From: CAZIOQ01 sp964540975
GTDB lineage: Bacteria > Patescibacteriota > Microgenomatia > UBA12405 > UBA6130
Length of the DNA stretch: 19,223 nt
NCBI GenBank assembly: GCA_964540975.1
Contig: CAZIOQ010000054.1
Coordinates: 1 to 19,223, forward strand
Direction of reading: 5' to 3'
Each line of letters opens with the position of its first letter. Positions within the stretch are counted from its first letter, which is position 1. The translations under genes were made by a program, and so were the position numbers. Below the pieces are notes generated by a model. It was not told where the DNA came from, searched no databases, and was given only the letters and a program-made list of their open reading frames with translations. Of this stretch, positions 13,962 to 19,223 are shown piece after piece.

Positions 13962-15047
13962 AGAAAGATTTGGCTTTCTGTCAAGTTTAGCAAGATTCTT
14001 AACAAACTGATTTTCTTGAGCTTTATAAGAACCGGTTACAGCAATCATTGCTGCATTATCTGTGAAAAGCAATTTAGAATAAGGGATGAATAAAGAAAGA
14101 TGAAATTTTTTAGTTATTTTTCTTGCTTCTTGACGCAAAGCAAGATTATTAATTACCCCGCCACCAAGAACAAGTTGTTTAGGTCGATATCTTTCAATTG
14201 CTTTTTTAAGTTTAATACCGATGGATTTCACTAAGGCATTCTCAAATGAAGCGGCGAAATCTTGAAAAAATTTTTTATCTTGTTTTTCTTCTGGTATTTT
14301 TTGTAATTGATAAAAACAAGCGGTTTTTAAACCGGAAAAACTAAAATTTAAACTATGGTCTTTAGCCATAGGAATTGGTAATTCAAATCTTTTAGGATTA
14401 CCTTCTTTTGCTAGTTTAGCAATTATTGGTCCCCCTGGATAACCCAGCTTGAGCATTTTTGCTACCTTATCGAAAGCTTCTCCAGCAGCATCATCTAAAG
14501 TTTCGCCAATCAGTTTATATTGGCCAAAATCTTTCATTAAAACTAATTGAGTATGACCGCCAGAGACAAGCAGTCCCAAAAGAGGAAACCGAGGTTTTGC
14601 TTTAGTAAATGGCCCTTTCCCTAAAGAGTTTAGGGCGAATGCTGATAATAAATGTCCTTCCATATGATTGATAGCAATTAAGGGTTTTTGGTATTTTTTT
14701 GCTAATTTTTTAGCTTTTTTAATCCCAACCTCAAGAGCAATTGCTAACCCTGGGCCTTGAGTAACAGCAATGGCATCGATATTTGACAAGCTTATTTTTT
14801 TTCTCAACCCTAATCTCTTGCTGGCAATGTTAGCCCTCTTAATAGCATTATTAATTACTTCATTAATATGTTTGTGGTGAGCTCTTCTGGCTAAATCGGG
14901 GACAACTCCGCCCCAAGGTTGGTGAATTTCTATTTGGGACCAGATAACATTGCTCAAAACTCTTCTGCCAATAGTGATAGCCGCGGCAGTTTCATCGCAT
15001 GAAGTGTCAATGCCTAAAATAATTAATTGATTGTTGATCCTAGCCAT
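13956..15047 (-). CDS. tsaD: tRNA N6-adenosine threonylcarbamoyltransferase
   Basis: TsaD (Kae1/Gcp family) transfers threonylcarbamoyl from TC-AMP to A37 of ANN-decoding tRNAs, working with TsaB and TsaE. The 363-residue product has the full pattern: GIDTSCDETAAA (12-23), WGGVVPDLARRAHHKH, QGPGLAIALEVG, the metal-binding His128 and His132 of NHMEGH, LVSGGHTQLV, GETLDDAAGEAFDKVAKMLKLGYPGGP, FSFSGLKT, GGGVINNLALR and the metal-binding Asp in FTDNAAMIA. Length is typical. ARRAHHKH replaces the usual ASRAH, a small change. It is divergent from the HIT gene with 22 bases between starts. The tsaC-tsaE fusion sits on the same strand just upstream, beyond the HIT gene, so most of the t6A pathway is here; tsaB is not in the window. 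Confidence 0.96.
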   Translation of the reverse strand: MARINNQLIILGIDTSCDETAAAITIGRRVLSNVIWSQIEIHQPWGGVVPDLARRAHHKHINEVINNAIKRANIASKRLGLRKKISLSNIDAIAVTQGPGLAIALEVGIKKAKKLAKKYQKPLIAINHMEGHLLSAFALNSLGKGPFTKAKPRFPLLGLLVSGGHTQLVLMKDFGQYKLIGETLDDAAGEAFDKVAKMLKLGYPGGPIIAKLAKEGNPKRFELPIPMAKDHSLNFSFSGLKTACFYQLQKIPEEKQDKKFFQDFAASFENALVKSIGIKLKKAIERYRPKQLVLGGGVINNLALRQEARKITKKFHLSLFIPYSKLLFTDNAAMIAVTGSYKAQENQFVKNLAKLDRKPNLSF

Positions 15048-15062
15048 CTGAGATATTATACT
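15034..15062 (+). promoter_or_regulatory. HIT-gene promoter, interleaved with the tsaD promoter
   Basis: TTGATC (15034-15039), a 17-base spacer and TATACT (15057-15062) lie 7 bases before the HIT ATG at 15070. The -35 box is inside the tsaD coding start. No ribosome binding site fits in the 22-base spacer. Confidence 0.6.
15055..15060 (-). promoter_or_regulatory. -10 box of tsaD overlapping that of the HIT gene
   Basis: On the minus strand a perfect TATAAT (15060 to 15055) lies exactly 7 bases before the tsaD ATG at 15047. It shares four base pairs (15057-15060) with the -10 box of the HIT gene, so the two promoters cannot be melted independently. No convincing -35 box is visible on this strand. 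Confidence 0.6.
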
Positions 15063-15069
15063 TAAAAAT

Positions 15070-15459
15070 ATGAAAAATTGTATTTTTTGCCAAATTGCTA
15101 GGGGAAAAATCCCTTGCTTTAAAATTTACGATGATGAGGATTTTTTAGCCTTTTTAGACCTCTTCCCTTGGTGCGAAGGTCATACTTTAGTCATTCCCAA
15201 GAGACACTATCGTTGGGTTTGGGATGTTAAAAATCCAGATCAATATTTTAAGGTTGTTCATAAAATTGCCAATCATTATAGAAAAATTTTTAATACTGAA
15301 TTTATAATGAGCTTTATTTATGGTTACGATGTACCTCATGCCCATATTCATCTTTTGCCCAACTCGCGAGGTAAAATTGCCATTTATCCGAAAGAAAAAA
15401 AGAAGCAATTAAGCCAAGAAGAGGGAGAAAAATTGGCGGAGAAGTGGCGCTTAAAATGA
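15070..15459 (+). CDS. HIT-family nucleotide hydrolase (HinT-like)
   Basis: The 129-residue product has the histidine triad His90-x-His92-x-His94 followed by LLP (HAHIHLLP), a zinc-type Cys4-x2-Cys7 at the N terminus (CIFCQIARGKIP), and GHTLVIPKRHYRWVWD, which is standard for the family. HIT proteins hydrolyse nucleoside phosphoramidates, dinucleoside polyphosphates or adenylylated molecules using the second His of the triad. The exact substrate cannot be read from sequence. It sits between the two t6A genes on the opposite strand. Because TsaC and TsaD chemistry involves an acyl-AMP-type intermediate, a link is conceivable, but this is only inference. It ends 8 bases from the convergent tsaC-tsaE stop. 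Confidence 0.9.
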   Translation: MKNCIFCQIARGKIPCFKIYDDEDFLAFLDLFPWCEGHTLVIPKRHYRWVWDVKNPDQYFKVVHKIANHYRKIFNTEFIMSFIYGYDVPHAHIHLLPNSRGKIAIYPKEKKKQLSQEEGEKLAEKWRLK

Positions 15460-15467
15460 TAATTAAG

Positions 15468-16553
15468 CTATTTTGTGAATGTAATTCTTCTTTGATTTTC
15501 TCCCAGATGTTCAAAACCAAGCCAAATAATTTTGACTGGTTTGTTAGCAATGACCCTTTCCAAAATTTTTCTTCCTTTTTCTATCCATTCGACCACGATA
15601 ACAGTTTTTGGCTTTAGCATAGTGGTAATCCCTAATTGGAGAAATTCTTTTGGCGATTGGATTCTCCAAGTATCAAGATGGTAAAGCTTACCTTTGAATT
15701 CATTAAGGGCAAAAGGATATTCATGAACGAAAGTAAAGGTGGGTGAGGTGATTGTTTTTTTAATTCCAAGGGTCTGACCGATGCCTTTAGTAAATTGGGT
15801 TTTCCCAGTTCCTAATTCGCCCTGAAGGGCAAAAATAAGACAAGAATTTTTAAGGAGGTGAAGATTTTGTTCTAAAAGATTTTTTGCCAACTCTCGAGTT
15901 TCTTTTTCCGAATTAGAAATTATAGAAATTGTTTTAAATTTTGAAAAATCAATTTTTCCTTGGCGAATAATCTCTGGTTGATCTTGGGTAGTATCAATGA
16001 CGACAGAAGGTGGATTGAAGGGTAATTTACCAGCGTCAATAACAAGATCAATTAGTTTTGTTCTTGATTGAGGAATATTTTTTAAAATGTCTTTGATTGA
16101 ATAAGGGGTTTTGCCACTAGAAATATTAGCCGAGGTGGCGGTAATTGGTTTGCCCAAATTCTTTATTATTTCCAGAATAAGAGGATAATCAGGAATTCTA
16201 ATACCCAAAGTTCCGTTGGCTGATTCTATCCGGGGGTCAACCTTGTGTCTTCCTTGACAAACGATAGTGATTGGGCCAGGGAGTAATTTGTTAAAAATAT
16301 TTTCTGCTGTTGGGTTAGTTTTTACATATTGATAAGCCATTTTTTGATCGGCAACTGCGATTGAGATCGGTTTTCCTTTTCTCCCTCCTTTATATTGCAA
16401 TAATCGATTAACTGCTTTTGGATTAGTCGCATCTACCCCAGCACCATAACAAGTTTCTGTCGGATAAATTATTAATTTTCCTTGCAAAATTACTTCTTTG
16501 GCTTCAAGAATTACTGTCTTTTTGTGACTTCTTTCTAAATTAATAATTTTCAT
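15468..16553 (-). CDS. tsaC-tsaE: TsaC-TsaE fusion (t6A biosynthesis)
   Basis: The 361-residue product joins two t6A enzymes. Residues 1 to about 200 are a TsaC/YrdC (Sua5-type) domain that makes threonylcarbamoyl-AMP: IYPTETCYGAGVDA, KGGRKGKPISIAV, LPGPITIV, GTLGIRIPDYP, KPITATSANISSGK and PPSVVIDT. Residues about 215-361 are TsaE, the ATPase that drives the TsaBD complex, with the Walker A GELGTGKT at 245-252, TSPTFTFVHEY, and LYHLDTWR with the TsaE Asp/Arg pair. ATG at 16553 is preferred to the in-frame TTG at 16559 because MKIINL begins the fold and a -10-like TAAAAT ends 9 bases upstream. Both domains look intact. The fusion fixes TsaC and TsaE stoichiometry and sits near tsaD. In most bacteria they are separate genes. 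Confidence 0.93.
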   Translation of the reverse strand: MKIINLERSHKKTVILEAKEVILQGKLIIYPTETCYGAGVDATNPKAVNRLLQYKGGRKGKPISIAVADQKMAYQYVKTNPTAENIFNKLLPGPITIVCQGRHKVDPRIESANGTLGIRIPDYPLILEIIKNLGKPITATSANISSGKTPYSIKDILKNIPQSRTKLIDLVIDAGKLPFNPPSVVIDTTQDQPEIIRQGKIDFSKFKTISIISNSEKETRELAKNLLEQNLHLLKNSCLIFALQGELGTGKTQFTKGIGQTLGIKKTITSPTFTFVHEYPFALNEFKGKLYHLDTWRIQSPKEFLQLGITTMLKPKTVIVVEWIEKGRKILERVIANKPVKIIWLGFEHLGENQRRITFTK

Positions 16554-16562
16554 TTTCAAGAT

Positions 16563-16568
16563 ATTTTA
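16563..16568 (-). promoter_or_regulatory. -10 box of the tsaC-tsaE gene
   Basis: TAAAAT on the minus strand (16568 to 16563) matches five of six -10 bases and ends 9 bases before the ATG at 16553, again without a ribosome binding site. No clear -35 box is seen. Confidence 0.4.
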
Positions 16569-16574
16569 CAATTT

Positions 16575-16603
16575 TTGTCTTTGAATTGAAATTTTTCTGT
16601 AAT
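16575..16603 (+). promoter_or_regulatory. Promoter of the UDP-glucose dehydrogenase gene
   Basis: TTGTCT (16575-16580), a 17-base spacer and TGTAAT (16598-16603) predict a start near 16610. That lies after the in-frame ATG at 16605, so the real start is ATG 16623, leaving a leader of about 13 bases with no ribosome binding site. Confidence 0.5.
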
Positions 16604-16622
16604 AATGATATTTTTATCACTA

Positions 16623-17912
16623 ATGAAAATTACCGTAATTGGTGCAGGTTATGTAGGATTAGTAACAGGTTTATGCCTGACAAAATTTGGTCATCAGGTT
16701 TGGTTTTTAGAGAATAATGCGGAAAAAATTTTTTCTTTAAAAAATGGTAAGTTGCCATTAGTAGAACCAGGATTAGATCTTCTTTTTAAACAAGCAACTA
16801 AGGGCAAAAAAATCTTTTTTTCTCGTTCTTATCCTTCAGTGATCAATAAAACTGATATTTGGTTTGTTTGTGTTGGCACTCCTTCTTTGAAAGATGGCAG
16901 TTGGAGTCTAGCATATGTCTTAGAGGCGATTAAAACTATTTTAAAATTTAAAAAACCCAGGAAAAAAGGTATTTTGGTAATTAAAAGCACGATAGACCCA
17001 AATCGTGTTTTTCAATTAAATAAGTTAGTTGCTCAAGATAGAAACGTTACTTTTGCAATTATGCCAGAATTTTTACGCGAAGGTAGTGCTGTTGAAGATT
17101 TTCTTAATCCTACAAGGCTTGTGGTGGGGATAGAGGACAAAGAAGCTCTAAGCAAACTCCTTAAGCTTCATAGAAAAATCCGAGGGAGAAGAATTATCTG
17201 TTCACCAGTCGAGGCAGCCTTAATTAAAGTTCTCAGTAATGTTTTTTTACCAATGAAAATTTCTTTTGCCAATTTAGCTGCCTGTTATTGTGAAAAATTA
17301 AAAGCTGATATTTGCCAAGTTATTGAAGCAGTTGGCCTGGATCCAAGGATTGGAAAAAGTTATTTAGGAGCAGGTTTGGGTTTTGGTGGTTCTTGTTTTC
17401 CTAAAGATACCAGAGGGATTATTGTTTCCCTAAGAAGGTTAAAAATTAGCCCTTTATTGTTTAAGTCGGTTTTAAAAATCAACGACCAGATGGTTAAGTT
17501 AATGAGACAAAAAATTAAAAAATGTTTTAAGAATAAATTTAATAACAAAATTGTTGTTTTGTGGGGGTTAACATTCAAGCCAAATACGGATGATATTAGG
17601 GAATCAAAATCTATTCAATTACTTGATTATTTGAGCTGTTTAGGATTTAAAGAATTAAGAGCCTGCGATCCTTTAGTGGGAAAAGTGGTCAAAAAAATGT
17701 ATCCTCAGGTCAAATATTTTCAAAATCCTTATCAATCTGCTCGAAATGTTGATGGAGTAATTCTTGCCACTGAGTGGGATCTGTTTAAAAAAGTTAATTT
17801 TAAAAAATTGGCAAGATTAGTGAGACAAAAGATTGTTTTTGATGGCAGAAATATTTTGGATAAGATAAAATTAGAAAAAATTGGTTTTAAATATTATGGT
17901 ATTGGGAGGTAA
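16623..17912 (+). CDS. UDP-glucose 6-dehydrogenase (or related nucleotide-sugar dehydrogenase)
   Basis: The enzyme oxidises UDP-glucose to UDP-glucuronate with two NAD+. The 429-residue product, starting MKITVIGAGYVG at ATG 16623, has the N-terminal Rossmann motif, VCVGTPS, the IKSTIDP segment, NPTRLVVG, the conserved Lys202 in IKVLSNVFLPMKISFAN, and catalytic Cys258 in GFGGSCFPKDTRG. LWGLTFKPNTDDIRESKS and the closing FDGRNIL complete the UDP-binding C domain. The upstream ATG at 16605 adds residues (MIFLSL) that the family lacks. UDP-N-acetylglucosamine or mannose dehydrogenases share this fold, but FLREGSAVEDFLNPTR supports the glucose enzyme. It is two bases upstream of the glycosyltransferase gene, so UDP-glucuronate or a derivative probably feeds surface glycan synthesis. 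Confidence 0.92.
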   Translation: MKITVIGAGYVGLVTGLCLTKFGHQVWFLENNAEKIFSLKNGKLPLVEPGLDLLFKQATKGKKIFFSRSYPSVINKTDIWFVCVGTPSLKDGSWSLAYVLEAIKTILKFKKPRKKGILVIKSTIDPNRVFQLNKLVAQDRNVTFAIMPEFLREGSAVEDFLNPTRLVVGIEDKEALSKLLKLHRKIRGRRIICSPVEAALIKVLSNVFLPMKISFANLAACYCEKLKADICQVIEAVGLDPRIGKSYLGAGLGFGGSCFPKDTRGIIVSLRRLKISPLLFKSVLKINDQMVKLMRQKIKKCFKNKFNNKIVVLWGLTFKPNTDDIRESKSIQLLDYLSCLGFKELRACDPLVGKVVKKMYPQVKYFQNPYQSARNVDGVILATEWDLFKKVNFKKLARLVRQKIVFDGRNILDKIKLEKIGFKYYGIGR

Positions 17913-17914
17913 GA

Positions 17915-19075
17915 GTGGAAAAACAAACAGCGGTAGTAGTGATTCCTACCTATAATGAAGCCGAGACTATCGGCAAAATGATTGACTTTTTGTTCAGGCA
18001 AACTTTTCCTGGGATTACCAACTGGATTTGTAAGGTGCTAATTGTTGACGCTAACTCTCCTGATGGGACAGCGAACATAGTTAGGGGAAAACAAAAATTA
18101 TACAAAAATCTTCATTTATTTGTTGAAGAAAAGAAAGAGGGGATTGGAGCAGCTTATGTTAAGGGATTTCGCTGGGCAATGAAGGAATTAGGCGCTGATG
18201 TTTTAATAGAGTTTGATGGTGATTTTCAACATCCTCCCCAGACAATTCCAGTGATGCTTAAAGAAATTGACCAGGGAGCTGATTATGTTTTAGGCTCACG
18301 GAAAATTAAAGGCGGATCTAATCCAAAAGGTTGGGGTTTTAAAAGGCTTTTCTTCTCTGAAGTCGGCGGTTTAGTGGCAAGATTTATCTTGTTTTTCCCG
18401 ACAAAGATGTTTTTTAAAATTACTGATCCAACCACCGGGCTTAAGGCTTCTAAAGTTAAAGGATTTATTGATCAAATGGATATGGATCATTTGTATTCTA
18501 AAGGGTTTGGTTATAAATTAGAATTTTTGTACAAAATGGTTAAGTTGGGAGCAAAAGTTAAAGAAATTCCTTTAAAATTTCAATTACGCCAAGCAGGAGA
18601 ATCAAAAATTACTTCTAATACAGCCAAGGATATTCTCAGAACAGTTGTTCTTTTGCGCTGGAATGATCAACAAACACAAAGTTTCTTGAAATTTGCGATT
18701 GTAGGTTTTATTGGCTATATTGTTAATGCTTTGGGTCTTGAGTTGTTTTATCATCTTGGCTTTTCGCCTGGTTTAGCGGCTGCCGCCGGAGCGGAATTGG
18801 CAATAATTTCTAATTTTACTTGGAATAATCTTTGGACATTTAGATACAAAAAAATTAGCGGTTTTGGGAATATTATTAAGAAATTTTTTGCCTTTAACCT
18901 AACCTCGGCTGGGGCAGTGGTGATTCAATTTGTGGTTGTTGGGTTAGGAACAAGGTTGACTGGTGATCAATGGCGACAAATTTGGTTAGTGATTGCGATT
19001 GGTTTCTTTATTATTCCTTACAACTGGTTAATTTATAACAAAATTATTTGGAAAAAATCTGAGACAAAAGAGTGA
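17915..19075 (+). CDS. DPM1-like GT2 glycosyltransferase fused to a GtrA membrane domain
   Basis: The 386-residue product has two parts. Residues 1 to about 245 are a GT-A, family 2 transferase resembling dolichyl-phosphate mannose synthase: VVVIPTYNEAETIGKM, LIVDANSPDGT, the metal-binding Asp101-Gly-Asp103 in EFDGDFQHPP, GADYVLGSRK, and a Q-x-x-R-x-GESK-type motif (LRQAGESKI). Residues about 257-380 form a GtrA domain of four membrane helices with the signature SNFTWNNLWTFR. Such enzymes attach a sugar to a polyprenyl phosphate on the cytoplasmic face; GtrA-type domains are linked to movement of the lipid-linked sugar across the membrane. The start is GTG at 17915, supported by a GGGAGGT site 4 bases upstream that lies in the end of the dehydrogenase gene. 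It follows that gene by two bases. The sugar is not identifiable. Confidence 0.92.
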   Translation: MEKQTAVVVIPTYNEAETIGKMIDFLFRQTFPGITNWICKVLIVDANSPDGTANIVRGKQKLYKNLHLFVEEKKEGIGAAYVKGFRWAMKELGADVLIEFDGDFQHPPQTIPVMLKEIDQGADYVLGSRKIKGGSNPKGWGFKRLFFSEVGGLVARFILFFPTKMFFKITDPTTGLKASKVKGFIDQMDMDHLYSKGFGYKLEFLYKMVKLGAKVKEIPLKFQLRQAGESKITSNTAKDILRTVVLLRWNDQQTQSFLKFAIVGFIGYIVNALGLELFYHLGFSPGLAAAAGAELAIISNFTWNNLWTFRYKKISGFGNIIKKFFAFNLTSAGAVVIQFVVVGLGTRLTGDQWRQIWLVIAIGFFIIPYNWLIYNKIIWKKSETKE

Positions 19076-19223
19076 TCTTTAAAGCTAATTTTTGAATCTG
19101 TTGATTAGTGAGATTTTCAAAAACAGTTTCCAAGATTGGAGGTTCGATTTGTATCTTGTTGATTATTTTTTTTGCCTCATTTTTAGTCACAAATTGATTA
19201 TTAAGTTTTGCCCAATCAATAAT
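19044..19223 (-). CDS. Unrecognised protein, C-terminal fragment cut by window edge
   Basis: A minus-strand frame is open from the window edge for 59 codons to TAA at 19044-19046. The product is helix-rich and charged (VTKNEAKKIINKIQIEPP, then LTNQQIQKLALKI, ending LSQIFSK). It has no membrane segment here and I do not recognise it. Its last 32 bases overlap the end of the convergent glycosyltransferase gene, which is unusual but possible in such a compact genome. The balanced amino-acid composition suggests a real gene end, but only part of it is visible, so confidence is moderate. Confidence 0.55.
   Translation of the reverse strand: MIDWAKLNNQFVTKNEAKKIINKIQIEPPILETVFENLTNQQIQKLALKITLLSQIFSK

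Noticed and set aside
16605..16622. ATG at 16605 as start of the UDP-glucose dehydrogenase
   Set aside because: It adds MIFLSL before the usual MKITVIGAGYVG start and lies at or before the predicted transcription start.
1..19223. Alternative genetic code (TGA as glycine)
   Set aside because: TGA serves as the natural stop of several full-length, well-conserved genes such as rmlB and the HIT gene, and no conserved frame needs to be read through TGA.

Overview
The window is an AT-rich stretch of bacterial chromosome that looks like Candidate Phyla Radiation (Patescibacteria), most likely a Microgenomates-type lineage. That placement is inferred from the gene mix: secreted proteins with Pro/Thr/Ser linkers, a lamin-tail-domain protein, a CAP-domain membrane protein, a TsaC-TsaE fusion, very short gene spacing and many genes without a Shine-Dalgarno site. 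TGA ends several genes (the VanZ, YkuK-like, RmlB, HIT and glycosyltransferase genes), so the genetic code is standard code 11 and not the TGA=Gly code of Gracilibacteria/Absconditabacteria. No rRNA, tRNA, CRISPR array, insertion sequence or phage gene was found.

Layout. (1) 1-145: start of an unrecognised minus-strand gene cut by the window edge. (2) 263-7161: a plus-strand cell-envelope block. It holds a lamin-tail-domain surface protein, a VanZ-like membrane protein, a small secreted repeat protein, a 1035-residue secreted and membrane-anchored protein carrying related repeats plus two DUF11/CARDB-like domains, a membrane-tethered CAP/SCP protein and an 88-residue membrane protein. (3) 7226-7753: a DUF458/YkuK RNase H-like protein. 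(4) 7787-12046: an rmlB-rmlC-rmlD-rmlA(long) cluster for dTDP-L-rhamnose, with an unrecognised 218-codon gene at its end. (5) 12140-16553: mostly minus strand. In transcription order it holds tsaC-tsaE fusion, tsaD, trmD and a PAP2-phosphatase/polyprenol-kinase-like fusion, with a plus-strand HIT-family gene between tsaCE and tsaD. (6) 16623-19075: UDP-glucose dehydrogenase and a DPM1-like glycosyltransferase fused to a GtrA membrane domain. (7) 19044-19223: the 3' end of another minus-strand gene.

How the genes fit together. The rml genes, UDP-glucose dehydrogenase, the polyprenyl-phosphate glycosyltransferase and the PAP2/kinase fusion supply activated sugars and handle lipid carriers for surface glycans. 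The secreted repeat, LTD and CAP proteins are candidate surface components. tsaC-tsaE, tsaD and trmD make the tRNA modifications t6A37 and m1G37.

Two signals stand out. First, two adjacent secreted proteins share a repeat built around paired TG-x-N and TG-x-A motifs, which looks like a surface-fibre or beta-solenoid family. Second, many first genes have a -10 box ending only 6-9 bases before the ATG and no ribosome binding site, so they are probably leaderless. The clearest case is the 22-bp tsaD/HIT divergent spacer, where two overlapping -10 boxes each lie exactly 7 bases from their start codon.
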